Shown piece by piece: positions 22,378 to 31,323 of a DNA stretch of 64,000 bases (positions within the stretch are counted from its first letter, which is position 1; each line of letters starts with the position of its first letter). The notes under the pieces are model-generated. The model saw only the letters and a list, made by a program, of their open reading frames with translations. It was not told the origin of the DNA and did not search any database. The stretch lies in contig NZ_LMHW01000015.1 in NCBI RefSeq assembly GCF_001428525.1, forward strand, positions 186,352-250,351. Reading direction: 5' to 3'. Source of the DNA: Flavobacterium sp. Root186. GTDB lineage: Bacteria > Bacteroidota > Bacteroidia > Flavobacteriales > Flavobacteriaceae. The position numbers and the translations under genes were made by a program.

Positions 22378-24699
22378 TTAATTCACAGGACTTTCAACAG
22401 CTGCGCGCATTTCCTGAGCTGCTGCAACCATTTCGATTAAAGCTTTTTTGGTTTCATCCCAATGACGTGTTTTTAAACCACAATCAGGATTTACCCATAA
22501 TTGATCTACAGGAATTACAGCCGAAGCTTTTTCTAATAAACGAACCATTTCATTGCTCGAAGGCACACGAGGTGAGTGAATATCATAAACTCCAGGGCCA
22601 ATTTCGTTTGGATATTTAAAGTTGGCAAACGCATCTAAAAGTTCCATTTGCGAACGAGAACATTCAATTGTGATTACATCGGCATCCATATCGGCAATAT
22701 TTTGAATAATGTCGTTGAATTCGCTGTAACACATATGTGTATGAATTTGCGTATCATCCTGAACGCCAGATGCCGAAATACGGAAAGCTTTTACAGCCCA
22801 ATCTAAATAATTCGCCCATTCTTCTTTTCGCAATGGCAAACCTTCACGAATTGCAGGTTCATCAATTTGAATAATTTTAATTCCGGCTTTTTCTAAATCC
22901 ACAACTTCATCACGAATTGCCAAAGCGATTTGCGTACAAGTTTCAGAACGAGGCTGATCGTTACGTACAAACGACCATTGTAAAATTGTAACAGGCCCCG
23001 TAAGCATTCCTTTTACCCATTTTGGAGTTAGAGACTGCGCATATTTTGACCATTTTACCGTCATTGGGTTTGGTCTCGAAACGTCACCGTAAATAACCGG
23101 AGGTTTCACGCAGCGGCTTCCGTAACTTTGAACCCAGCCGTTTTTTGTAAAAGTAAATCCAGCCAATTGTTCTCCGAAATATTCCACCATATCGTTACGT
23201 TCAAATTCTCCGTGAACCAAAACATCAATTCCGGTTTCTTCCTGAAAACGAATCGTAGCTTCGGTTTCTTTTTCGATCAAATCATTGTATTGTTGTGTAG
23301 TTAATTCGCCTTTTTTGAATTTTGCTCTCCAGCTTCTTACTTCAGCTGTTTGAGGGAAAGATCCAATTGTTGTTGTTGGAAATAAGGGAAGATTTAAAGC
23401 TTCAATCTGGCTTTTTCTTCTTGTCGCAAAAGTACTTTTACGTTTGTCATCAGCAGCGGTAATTCCGGCAACACGAGCTTTAACTTCGTTATTATGAATT
23501 AATTTTGAAGTTTTACGATTGTCGTTTGCGATTACGTTTCTTTCATAATCAACTGAATTCTTAACATCAACTTCACCAGAAGCGAATTGTTTTAAAAGTA
23601 CAATTTCGTTAATTTTCTGTTTAGCAAAAGCAAGCCATTGTTTAATTTCCGATGTAAGAGTCTGATCGTTTGTTTCTAATTCTAAATCACACGGACTGTG
23701 AATTAAAGAACAAGATGGCGCAACCAAAATTCTGTTTTCGCCTAAAGCATCAGTTGCTTTTTTGATTAATTCTAAAGATTTTTTGAAATCATTTTTCCAG
23801 ATATTTCTACCGTCAACAACTCCCAATGAAAGATTTACGTTTGAAGCCAGTTTTCCTGATTGTAAAATATCATCTAATTGTAGCGGGCAGCGAACTAAAT
23901 CTAAATGGAAAGTATCAACTGGTAAAGCCAAAGCCGTTTCCAAATTTTCTCCGAAACAATCAAAATAATTCGCTAAAATGATTTTAAGTTTTGGGAAACG
24001 AATATTGATTTCGTTATAAACCTGCGTAAAAGTATTTCTTTCTTTATCAGTTAAATTTAAAGCTAAGAAAGGCTCGTCAAGTTGGATGTACTCTGCGTTT
24101 TCTGCTTGTAATTTTTCGAAAATTTCGAAGTAAACAGGCAATAAAGCGTCAATAAGATCAATTCGGTTAAAACCTTCTTCTTTTTCTTTTCCTAAAAGTA
24201 AATACGAAATTGGCCCAATTAAAACAGGTTTTGTTGCAATTCCTAAAGTATTCGCTTCTTTAAATTCATTGATTATTTTTTCTGAAAACAATTCAAATTT
24301 TTGGTTCTTTGTAAATTCAGGAACGATGTAATGATAGTTGGTGTCGAACCATTTTGTCATTTCCATTGCTACAACATCCTGACCTTCTTTTTGCGCGCCT
24401 CTTGCCATGGCAAAATACAAGTCAAGAGATGAATTTGTTCTTGCCAATTCATGGTAACGCTGCGGAATTGCACCAACCGTCAAAGTCAAATCCAAAACCT
24501 GATCATAAAAAGAAAAATCGTTAGACGGAATTAAATCAACTCCGGCTTGTGATTGTAAATACCAGTTTTTGATACGAATTTCTTTTCCCGCATCGATTAG
24601 TTCATCAGCCGAAATTTTTCCTGCCCAATAAAGTTCACTGGCTTTTTTTAATTCTCTGTTACTTCCAATTCTTGGATAACCTAAATTATTTGTTTTCAT
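22378..24699 (-). CDS. metE: Cobalamin-independent methionine synthase
   Basis: This 773-residue protein matches MetE, which transfers a methyl group from methyltetrahydropteroyl-triglutamate to homocysteine without B12. The N-terminal LGYPRIGSNRELKKA and the C-terminal FPTTTIGSFPQT mark its two barrels. The zinc ligands appear in HTHMCYSEF and VNPDCGLKTR. IDEPAIREGLPLR is another family signature. The length is normal. The genome also carries split metH, so both routes exist. The leader is short and no SAM or cobalamin riboswitch is visible. The divergent Lrp-type gene upstream is a candidate regulator. Confidence 0.97.
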   Translation of the reverse strand: MKTNNLGYPRIGSNRELKKASELYWAGKISADELIDAGKEIRIKNWYLQSQAGVDLIPSNDFSFYDQVLDLTLTVGAIPQRYHELARTNSSLDLYFAMARGAQKEGQDVVAMEMTKWFDTNYHYIVPEFTKNQKFELFSEKIINEFKEANTLGIATKPVLIGPISYLLLGKEKEEGFNRIDLIDALLPVYFEIFEKLQAENAEYIQLDEPFLALNLTDKERNTFTQVYNEINIRFPKLKIILANYFDCFGENLETALALPVDTFHLDLVRCPLQLDDILQSGKLASNVNLSLGVVDGRNIWKNDFKKSLELIKKATDALGENRILVAPSCSLIHSPCDLELETNDQTLTSEIKQWLAFAKQKINEIVLLKQFASGEVDVKNSVDYERNVIANDNRKTSKLIHNNEVKARVAGITAADDKRKSTFATRRKSQIEALNLPLFPTTTIGSFPQTAEVRSWRAKFKKGELTTQQYNDLIEKETEATIRFQEETGIDVLVHGEFERNDMVEYFGEQLAGFTFTKNGWVQSYGSRCVKPPVIYGDVSRPNPMTVKWSKYAQSLTPKWVKGMLTGPVTILQWSFVRNDQPRSETCTQIALAIRDEVVDLEKAGIKIIQIDEPAIREGLPLRKEEWANYLDWAVKAFRISASGVQDDTQIHTHMCYSEFNDIIQNIADMDADVITIECSRSQMELLDAFANFKYPNEIGPGVYDIHSPRVPSSNEMVRLLEKASAVIPVDQLWVNPDCGLKTRHWDETKKALIEMVAAAQEMRAAVESPVN

Positions 24700-24856
24700 T
24701 TTGATTTCAGTATTTTTTACTGAACAAATTTATTGTATTAGATTTTGTAACTTTAATTTAGGCTTTATTTCAGTAAAATGTGTTTTAAAAATGTATTTTT
24801 GTGGATTTAATTACTGTAAATTTCTTTTAAACGAACCTTTAGCCGTAAAAAAAACT
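24700..24856. promoter_or_regulatory. Divergent metE / Lrp regulatory region
   Basis: TAAATTTG on the minus strand (24732-24725) is a -7 box for metE about 26 nt before its start. TATTTTTG on the plus strand (24794-24801) is a -7 box for the regulator. An ATTTCAGTA / TTACTGAA pair near 24705-24725 and another TTTCAGTAAAA at 24769-24779 could be operator halves. Confidence 0.55.
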
Positions 24857-25318
24857 ATGGAAAACCTCGATAAAACCGATTTACTTATCCTGAAACACCT
24901 TCAGGAAAACTCAAATATCAACACAAAAGACCTCGCCAGTAAATTATTTCTTACTGTAACGCCTGTTTATGAGCGAATCAAAAGATTGGAAAGAGATGGA
25001 TATATTACTAAATATGTGGCGCTGCTAGATAAAAATAAAATGAATCGCGGCATGACTGTTTTTTGTAATGTTCGTTTAAAAGAACACGCAAAAAATGTGG
25101 GAAGTAATTTTGTGAAAGATATTGTGGCGCTTCCTGAAATTATAGAGTGCTATAATATTGCCGGTGACTATGATTTTATGCTGAAAATTTTAGTCAAAGA
25201 TATGGCTAGTTATCAGGATTTTGTAATGAATAAATTGTCGACGATAGAAAACATCGGAAATACAAACAGTATTTTTGTAATGGGAGAAATAAAGCACAGT
25301 ACAGCATTGGAGTTTTAA
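24857..25318 (+). CDS. Lrp/AsnC family transcriptional regulator
   Basis: This 153-residue protein has an N-terminal winged helix-turn-helix (LDKTDLLILKHLQENS, then TKDLASKLFLTVTPVYERIKRLERDGYI) and a C-terminal RAM/ligand-binding half (VRLKEHAKNV, PEIIECYNIAGDYDFMLKI). The ATG at 24857 is the family start. The longer frame from 24701 would be Cys/Phe-rich and would read through the promoter. Lrp proteins often sense amino acids and control the divergent gene, so control of metE by methionine is plausible. Confidence 0.9.
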   Translation: MENLDKTDLLILKHLQENSNINTKDLASKLFLTVTPVYERIKRLERDGYITKYVALLDKNKMNRGMTVFCNVRLKEHAKNVGSNFVKDIVALPEIIECYNIAGDYDFMLKILVKDMASYQDFVMNKLSTIENIGNTNSIFVMGEIKHSTALEF

Positions 25319-25327
25319 TACTGTTTT

Positions 25328-25399
25328 GCCACGAATTTCACCAATTTTCACGAATCATTGCACTTAAAATAATTGGTAAAAATTGGCGAAATTCGTGGC
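25328..25399 (+). repeat. GCCACGAATTTC inverted repeat
   Basis: The arms GCCACGAATTTCACCAATTTT and AAAATTGGCGAAATTCGTGGC (about 20 nt each) pair almost perfectly around a 30-nt A/T-rich centre. It follows the Lrp gene and may act as a terminator or a dispersed element. Confidence 0.65.
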
Positions 25400-25465
25400 G
25401 AACAAAAAAAATAATCTTTTAAATCTGTGGCAAAATATTATTCAATATTATCCTAAAATAAAATG

Positions 25466-25473
25466 TATTTTTG
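25466..25473 (+). promoter_or_regulatory. -7 box of dgt
   Basis: TATTTTTG matches TAnnTTTG and lies 52 nt before the dgt ATG. Confidence 0.5.
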
Positions 25474-25525
25474 ACCTTTAGATCCTCAATCTAAAAATCA
25501 ATAATCTACAATTTAAAATAGAAAA

Positions 25526-26872
25526 ATGAACTGGGAACAACTTTTATCATTAAAACGTCAGGGCGATACAAGCAAAAGATTACGTGTAGAACAAGATGAT
25601 ACTCGATTAGGTTTTGAAGTCGATTATGACCGAATTATTTTTTCGGCTGCATTTCGTTCTCTGCAGGATAAAACCCAGGTAATTCCACTTTCTAAAACAG
25701 ATTTTGTGCATACCAGATTAACGCACAGTTTAGAAGTTTCTGTTGTAGGAAGATCTTTAGGGCGTTTGGTAGGTAAAAAAATCATCGAAAAATATCCTTA
25801 TTTAAAAGAAATTCATGGTTATCATATGAATGATTTTGGGGCAATTGTGGCCGCAGCTTCATTAGCGCATGATATTGGGAATCCGCCTTTTGGACATTCG
25901 GGAGAAAAAGCAATTGGCGAGTATTTTTCTACCGGAAAAGGATTAAAATACAAAGATAAATTAACAGCAAAACAATGGCAGGACTTAATTGATTTTGAAG
26001 GAAATGCCAATGGATTTTCGGTACTAACGGCAAGCCGCCCGGGAATTGAAGGCGGACTTAGAATTTCATACGCAACATTAGGTGCTTTTATGAAATATCC
26101 GAAAGAAAGTCTTCCTAAAAAACCAACCAATAATATTTCGGACAAAAAATACGGTTTCTTTCAAACGGATAAATTATTTTTTGAAGAAGTTGCCCAAGAT
26201 ATGGGAATGATCCCAAATAAAGAAGATGGAGATATTGGTTTTGAAAGACATCCTTTAGCTTATTTAGTTGAAGCTGCAGATGATATTTGTTATACGATTA
26301 TCGATTTTGAAGACGGAATAAATCTTGGTTTAGTTTCTGAAGATTATGCTTTAGAATATTTGATAAAACTTGTAAAAGATAATATTGGTGTTGCCAAATA
26401 TAAATTGTTGGAAACTAAAGAAGACAGAATTAGTTATTTGCGTGCTTTGGCAATTGGAGCTTTAATTAACGATGCCGTTGACGTTTTTGTAGAAAATGAA
26501 GAAGCGATTCTGGCCGGAAATTTCCCTTTTGCTTTAACGGACAAAAGTAAATACAAAGCGCAGATGAATGATATTATCAACTTAAGTGTTGAAAAAATCT
26601 ATCAAAGCCGCGAAGTTATAGAAAAAGAAATTGTAGGGTATCAAATTATTCAAACCTTACTCGATAAGTTCATTACAGCATTTAATAACAAATATGAAGG
26701 AACAGCATCAAATTACGATAAATTAATCCTGAAAATGCTGCCGGAAAAACATAATTTAGACAAAGGTAATTTATATGAACGTCTGCTTCATATTTGTCAT
26801 TATGTTTCTCTTTTAACAGATGGGAATGCCTTAGAATTATATGAAATGATTCAGGGACGAAAAAAGAATTAA
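25526..26872 (+). CDS. dgt: Deoxyguanosinetriphosphate triphosphohydrolase
   Basis: This 448-residue HD-domain protein matches dGTPase-type enzymes, which split dNTPs into nucleoside and triphosphate. Metal-binding residues are visible in RLTHSLEVS (about 64-72), the HD pair at H115-D116 (SLAHDIGNPPFGHSGE) and a later YLVEAADDICYTIIDFEDG with the distal aspartate. The start MNWEQLLSLKRQGD is typical of the Bacteroidota form. It may balance dNTP pools or act against phage; no phage-defence neighbours are present, so a housekeeping role is preferred. Confidence 0.9.
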   Translation: MNWEQLLSLKRQGDTSKRLRVEQDDTRLGFEVDYDRIIFSAAFRSLQDKTQVIPLSKTDFVHTRLTHSLEVSVVGRSLGRLVGKKIIEKYPYLKEIHGYHMNDFGAIVAAASLAHDIGNPPFGHSGEKAIGEYFSTGKGLKYKDKLTAKQWQDLIDFEGNANGFSVLTASRPGIEGGLRISYATLGAFMKYPKESLPKKPTNNISDKKYGFFQTDKLFFEEVAQDMGMIPNKEDGDIGFERHPLAYLVEAADDICYTIIDFEDGINLGLVSEDYALEYLIKLVKDNIGVAKYKLLETKEDRISYLRALAIGALINDAVDVFVENEEAILAGNFPFALTDKSKYKAQMNDIINLSVEKIYQSREVIEKEIVGYQIIQTLLDKFITAFNNKYEGTASNYDKLILKMLPEKHNLDKGNLYERLLHICHYVSLLTDGNALELYEMIQGRKKN

Positions 26873-26885
26873 GATCTGGTTATTA

Positions 26886-26929
26886 TAAAAAAAGTGCCTG
26901 TAAACATAATATTTACAGGCACTTTTTTA
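26886..26929. terminator. Convergent terminator between dgt and DUF3078 gene
   Basis: AAAAGTGCCTGTAAA and TTTACAGGCACTTTT are perfect arms with A and T runs on both sides, giving a bidirectional terminator. Confidence 0.88.
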
Positions 26930-26942
26930 TAGAATAAATTTA

Positions 26943-27944
26943 TTATTGAAAAGCATAAACCAGACCAACACCAAGAACTTGGCGTAACTGCGCTCTTGGT
27001 CCGTCGTTAACCTGAGAAGTGCTTCCGGTTGTGGGATCAACAACATCTTTTTTAGTTTTAATATCATCATCATAAACTAAATGAACACCAATATTTGCTT
27101 TTACATAAGCGTTTACAACAAGATCTAAACGAGTGTCGTAATCAACGTCGACATTTCCAAATCTATTTAAATAATCGGTATATAAACTTAATCTGTTTTC
27201 GTAAAAAATGTTTTTAAAGATTTCACTTTTCATGTATCCCGTAAAAAGAATACCAAACTCCGCCTTTACTTTTTGACCTTCCTCAACTAAAATTTGGCTA
27301 TCAGGATCTAAAGGATCTGTCATATAAACCGCTTTTTTAACACCAAAAGAACCTTGATTTGCCAGATATTGATCTAATACCAAAGTTGTTTTTAACGTAA
27401 TAGGAGAGAAGTAAAATGTTCTGTTTTTCTTTTTGTTTGAATTCTCAGCTCCCGCTCCCAGAAATATATAAGCTGGGGCAAAAGGTTTAGAGATTGCAAT
27501 ATCCCGGTTTGGATAATTATAACCGTTTGTAAATTGTGTATTGAAGTTAAATTTAGCAGAATAATACCAGTTCGAAACGGTATCTTTTCTAAATCCGTAT
27601 GTTGAGTTTAATAAAACAGCATCATCTGTTTTTCTAAGTTCAGTTCCGTCTTGTTTATTCAAACCATATTTAACAATAAGCTCATTAACCCATTTATGAT
27701 TTCCTTTTACAAAAGTTCGTCCAAATTCACCCTTAAATAAACCCGAAATTGAACTTGTTCCCCCTGCACTCCAATTCACAAAAGCAATCTCTGAAATATC
27801 AAAACCTAACTGATTTTTTTGAGTCCAGTTTGAAGGCAGTTTTGGAACTTGATTTGGATCTAAAGTCGTTTGTATAAGTTGCGCAAAGTTTTTTGAAGTA
27901 CAGAGAAGCAACAGAAGCAAAAGGGTAGAACGTAATAATTTCAT
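26943..27944 (-). CDS. DUF3078 domain protein, predicted outer-membrane
   Basis: This 333-residue protein starts with a signal peptide (LLRSTLLLLLLLCTSKNFAQ). The body opens with WTQKNQLGFDISEIAFVNWSAGG, a segment seen in DUF3078 proteins of Bacteroidota, and continues with many amphipathic strands (YGLNKQDG, LSLYTDYLNRFGNVDVDYDTRLDLVVNAYVKANIGVHLVYDDD). It ends in VGLVYAFQ. This points to a beta-barrel of unknown role. It lies 36 nt after dxs in the same direction and is probably cotranscribed. Confidence 0.8.
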   Translation of the reverse strand: MKLLRSTLLLLLLLCTSKNFAQLIQTTLDPNQVPKLPSNWTQKNQLGFDISEIAFVNWSAGGTSSISGLFKGEFGRTFVKGNHKWVNELIVKYGLNKQDGTELRKTDDAVLLNSTYGFRKDTVSNWYYSAKFNFNTQFTNGYNYPNRDIAISKPFAPAYIFLGAGAENSNKKKNRTFYFSPITLKTTLVLDQYLANQGSFGVKKAVYMTDPLDPDSQILVEEGQKVKAEFGILFTGYMKSEIFKNIFYENRLSLYTDYLNRFGNVDVDYDTRLDLVVNAYVKANIGVHLVYDDDIKTKKDVVDPTTGSTSQVNDGPRAQLRQVLGVGLVYAFQ

Positions 27945-27980
27945 TAGGCTTATTTTTGTATTTTAGGTGTTGCAAAATAA

Positions 27981-29768
27981 TTATTTTACACCGTTTGAAA
28001 AAAGATTTATTAAAGATTTAACGTCAATTTCACACAATTGTTGTAGTTGCAGCACGCTTCCGTGCTCAATAAACTCGTCAGGAATACCCAGGATTTTGAT
28101 ATCATTTTTAAAATTATTTGTTGCGGCAAACTCCAAAATGGCACTTCCAAAACCGCCTTTTTTTACTCCGTCTTCTATTGTAATTATGTTTTCAAAAGTT
28201 GATAAAATATTATTTAACATATTGATATCCAATGGTTTAATGAATGAAAAGTCATAATGTGCTATTTCGTCTGAATTAGAACATTCATTTAAAGCTTCAA
28301 TTACATTATTTCCAATTGCTCCGGTAGATAGAACGGCTGTTTTTGTGCCGTTTTTTAAGCAGCTGCCTTCACCAATATTAATTTTTTCGTAATGTCCGAA
28401 ATTTTCTACTTCCCAGTTTTGTAAGACGCCGCGTCCTCTTGGGTATCGAATGGCAATAGGATGATTTAAGCCTAATTGAGCCGTATATAAAATGTTTTGA
28501 AGCGCAATTTCATTAATTGGCGCATAAATAATTATGTTTGGGATAGAACGCAGATAAGCAATGTCGAAAACACCGTGATGCGTTGCGCCGTCTTCACCAA
28601 CTAAACCGGCTCTGTCCAAACAAAAAATAACGGGTAAATCTTGCAGTGCCACATCATGAATAACCTGATCGTAAGCGCGTTGTAAAAAAGTCGAATAAAT
28701 ATTGCAATACACCATCATTCCCTGAGTTGCCATTCCGGCAGCAAGAGTTACGGCATGCTGTTCTGCAATTCCAACATCAAAAGCACGTTCCGGCAGTTCA
28801 TCCATCATAAATTTTAAAGAACTTCCTGATGGCATTGCGGGTGTGATGCCAATTATTTTTTCGTTCTTTTTGGCTAAATCTAAAATAGTCAAACCAAAAA
28901 CATCCTGATATTTTGGCGGAAGATTTTCTTCCGATTTTAAATGAATCTCTCCGGTCGAAGCATCAAATTTTCCGGGCGCATGATATTTTACCTGATTTTC
29001 CTCAGCTTGCTGCAAACCTTTTCCTTTGGTGGTTACAATATGAAGAAACTTTGGTCCTTTTATCTTTTTTAATCGGTTTAATTCTTTGATTAAAGTTGGA
29101 AAATCATGACCGTCAATTGGACCGGAATAATCAAAATTCAGCGATTTTATAATATTATTCTGTTTTGGATTTTTCCCGTTTTTAACAGCAGTCAGGTATT
29201 TTTTTAAAGCACCAACGCTTGGATCAATTCCAATCGCATTGTCGTTTAAAATTACGAGAATATTAGCATCGGTAACTCCGGCATGATTTAGACCTTCAAA
29301 AGCCATTCCACTTGCGATAGAAGCATCTCCGATAACGGCAATATGCTGTTTGTAGATATCGCCTTTTAGTTTAGAAGCAATCGCCATTCCCAATGCTGCA
29401 GAAATAGAAGTGGAAGAATGTCCAACTCCAAAAGTATCATAAATACTTTCGGTTCTTTTTGGAAAACCCGAAATCCCTTCAATTTGTCTGTTTGTATGAA
29501 AAATTTCTCTTCTTTCGGTTAAGATTTTATGCCCGTAAGCCTGATGTCCAACATCCCAAACCAATAAATCTTCGGGCGTATTAAAAACATAATGCAAAGC
29601 AATTGTCAGTTCAATTACACCTAAACTGGCACCCAAATGCCCTTCTTTTACAGAAACAACATCAATAATAAACTGGCGTAATTCCTGAGCAACCTCAGTA
29701 AGCTGCTCTTCTTTTAAAAGACGTAAATCGGCAGGATTGTATATGTTCGAAAGTAAATTGCTTTTCAT
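27981..29768 (-). CDS. dxs: 1-deoxy-D-xylulose-5-phosphate synthase
   Basis: This 595-residue thiamine-diphosphate enzyme makes deoxyxylulose 5-phosphate from pyruvate and glyceraldehyde 3-phosphate, the first step of the non-mevalonate isoprenoid route. Visible signatures are HLGASLGVIELTIALHYVF (about 42-60), VWDVGHQAYGHKILT, the GDASIASGMAFEGLNHAG cofactor site and the DRAGLVGEDGATHHGVFD transketolase motif (about 390-407). Length is slightly under the E. coli protein (620). The ATG at 29768 follows a -7 box. Confidence 0.96.
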   Translation of the reverse strand: MKSNLLSNIYNPADLRLLKEEQLTEVAQELRQFIIDVVSVKEGHLGASLGVIELTIALHYVFNTPEDLLVWDVGHQAYGHKILTERREIFHTNRQIEGISGFPKRTESIYDTFGVGHSSTSISAALGMAIASKLKGDIYKQHIAVIGDASIASGMAFEGLNHAGVTDANILVILNDNAIGIDPSVGALKKYLTAVKNGKNPKQNNIIKSLNFDYSGPIDGHDFPTLIKELNRLKKIKGPKFLHIVTTKGKGLQQAEENQVKYHAPGKFDASTGEIHLKSEENLPPKYQDVFGLTILDLAKKNEKIIGITPAMPSGSSLKFMMDELPERAFDVGIAEQHAVTLAAGMATQGMMVYCNIYSTFLQRAYDQVIHDVALQDLPVIFCLDRAGLVGEDGATHHGVFDIAYLRSIPNIIIYAPINEIALQNILYTAQLGLNHPIAIRYPRGRGVLQNWEVENFGHYEKINIGEGSCLKNGTKTAVLSTGAIGNNVIEALNECSNSDEIAHYDFSFIKPLDINMLNNILSTFENIITIEDGVKKGGFGSAILEFAATNNFKNDIKILGIPDEFIEHGSVLQLQQLCEIDVKSLINLFSNGVK

Positions 29769-29782
29769 TGTAAGGTAAAAAG

Positions 29783-29790
29783 CAAATTTA
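29783..29790 (-). promoter_or_regulatory. -7 box of dxs
   Basis: TAAATTTG on the minus strand lies 14 nt ahead of the dxs ATG and matches the consensus. The expected leader is about 10 nt. Confidence 0.55.
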
Positions 29791-29820
29791 CGGTTTTAAA
29801 TTTAATTTTATAAGTGAGAT

Positions 29821-30426
29821 CTACTGCAATACAATTGGTAAAGAATATTGTCTCTTCACTTTTTTGCCATTCGATTCTCCCGGCTGCCATTTAGGACATG
29901 CGCTTAAAACTCTAATAATTTCTTGTTCTATTGCGTTATCAATTGCAGGAACACATTGTAGATAAGATACAGATCCGTTTTTTTCTATTGCAAAAGAGAG
30001 ATTGAGTTTGAGGTTTTTGGTATTTATATTCTCAGGTTTTTTAAATTCCTTTCCAAAATAATTATAGAATTGTTCGATTCCGCCTGGAAATTCCGCATTA
30101 GTTTCAGATATAACTTCACCGGAAGCAGTAGCTTTAATTGCTGCTTTTGTAGAGCTATTGTTTGTTTTCTCAGATTTTAGATTATCATCTCCTTTGGGTT
30201 TTACAAATTTAACCTGATCAACTTTTGGCGGAGATGAAACAACCTGGTCAGAATTATTTTTGCTAATTGACGCTTTATCAATAGTACTTTCGGTTTTAGA
30301 TGTATCAGCGACAATTGTTGTGTTGTCAATTTTTTTTGCTCTTTCGTTTTTATCCTGACAGCTAAATAAAGTTGTTCCTATAACAACGAATAAAGTGAGT
30401 AAAAATATTTTATGTTTTCTTTCCAT
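29821..30426 (-). CDS. TonB C-terminal-domain-like lipoprotein (paralog without N-terminal module)
   Basis: This 201-residue protein begins with a lipoprotein-like signal (FLLTLFVVIGTTLFSC, cysteine 23). A Ser/Lys-rich linker of about 75 residues follows, then a TonB-C-like domain (about 112-201) with FPGGIEQFYNYF, the KNGSVSYLQCVPAI loop and CPKWQPGESNGKKVKRQYSLP. Such domains in Flavobacterium are called energy transducer TonB, but this copy lacks the usual proline-rich linker. Its start codon overlaps the stop of the upstream paralog by one base, so the two are probably translated together. Confidence 0.75.
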   Translation of the reverse strand: MERKHKIFLLTLFVVIGTTLFSCQDKNERAKKIDNTTIVADTSKTESTIDKASISKNNSDQVVSSPPKVDQVKFVKPKGDDNLKSEKTNNSSTKAAIKATASGEVISETNAEFPGGIEQFYNYFGKEFKKPENINTKNLKLNLSFAIEKNGSVSYLQCVPAIDNAIEQEIIRVLSACPKWQPGESNGKKVKRQYSLPIVLQ

Positions 30427-31262
30427 TATTTAATTGTAATTGGTAAAGTGTAAGAAGAACGAACAATGGCATTATTGAGTTTTCCGGGTATCCAATTTGG
30501 AGCTGTTTTTAAAACTCTAATAGCTTCTTCTCCAATTTCTTTCGGAGTATTATTAACCATGTTGAAATTACTCAAACTGCCATCTTCTTCAATAACAAAT
30601 AAGATAGATATTTTTCCCTTAAACTTTTCTGTTTTGTTTGGGGCGACATAATTTTTGGCAAAAAAGGCATGGAATTTTTTCATCCCGTTTTCTGGAACAG
30701 GTGAAACATCTAAATCGGTCGAATTATATATACTATGATAATGAAAACTTCCTGTTTGAATAGAATTAGGAGGAATCAGATCTCCCATTATAATTCTCTC
30801 TCTGGCTTTTTTTGGTTTTGCTTTTTTAGCTTCGATTTCATGCCCATAACAGGAGGAAGAAACATCTTCACTTTCATCTTGATTTTGTGTTGCATTGTCA
30901 ACAATCTCGATTTTATCAATTCTGTTTTTGTTACCATCTTTATCTGCACAACTAAACAAAGTAGTTCCCATTGCAATAAACAAAGCCAGCAAAAACATTT
31001 TATGATACTTTGTTTGTGTGTATAAAATTCGACTTGGAATTTGAATTGTAATGGTTTCTAATTGCGAATTTTTAAATCTTCCGCAAATTCTCTCATTTTG
31101 ATTTTGAATGAAAAAATGCTGAATTTCATCAGGAAGCATGGAAGTAAAATCAACAACCGTTTTAGAACAACTCAAACAAAATCGACCATTTTCGTTTGGC
31201 GTCATTTTGTTCCAGTTTTCACCGCAAGGTTTTGGGATTGTTATTTTATATTTTTCTTCCAT
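30426..31262 (-). CDS. TonB C-terminal-domain-like protein with N-terminal cysteine module
   Basis: This 278-residue protein has three parts. Residues 1-80 form a small module with cysteines at 13, 29, 32 and 60 (PKPCGENWN, FCLSCSKTVVDF, ERICGRF). Residues 88-105 are a membrane or signal segment with an internal lipobox-like FSC (cysteine 105). Residues about 190-278 are a TonB-C-like domain (ENGMKKFHAFFAKNY, APNWIPGKLNN). The second and third parts match the next gene, so the pair looks like a tandem duplication. The ATG at 31262 is preferred to the TTG two codons earlier. The cysteine module could bind a metal, but this is not shown. Confidence 0.75.
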   Translation of the reverse strand: MEEKYKITIPKPCGENWNKMTPNENGRFCLSCSKTVVDFTSMLPDEIQHFFIQNQNERICGRFKNSQLETITIQIPSRILYTQTKYHKMFLLALFIAMGTTLFSCADKDGNKNRIDKIEIVDNATQNQDESEDVSSSCYGHEIEAKKAKPKKARERIIMGDLIPPNSIQTGSFHYHSIYNSTDLDVSPVPENGMKKFHAFFAKNYVAPNKTEKFKGKISILFVIEEDGSLSNFNMVNNTPKEIGEEAIRVLKTAPNWIPGKLNNAIVRSSYTLPITIK

Positions 31263-31310
31263 ATTCAAATATCAAAAAATAAATGTAATAAAAAATAAGT
31301 TCTAAAATCC

Positions 31311-31318
31311 TATTTTTG
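31311..31318 (+). promoter_or_regulatory. -7 box of tadA, almost touching the start codon
   Basis: TATTTTTG matches TAnnTTTG and ends only 5 nt before the tadA ATG at 31324. If used, transcription would start at or within a few bases of the ATG, giving a leaderless or near-leaderless mRNA. Confidence 0.5.
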
Positions 31319-31323
31319 CAATT

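Noticed and set aside
24700..24740. Cobalamin or SAM riboswitch ahead of metE
   Set aside because: The leader after the -7 box is only about 26 nt, far too short.
24701..24856. N-terminal extension of the Lrp regulator
   Set aside because: The translated extension is Cys/Phe-rich, unlike the family, and runs through the promoter region with a TAnnTTTG box.
25526..26872. Phage-defence dNTPase
   Set aside because: No defence genes lie nearby and the protein has the housekeeping Dgt layout.
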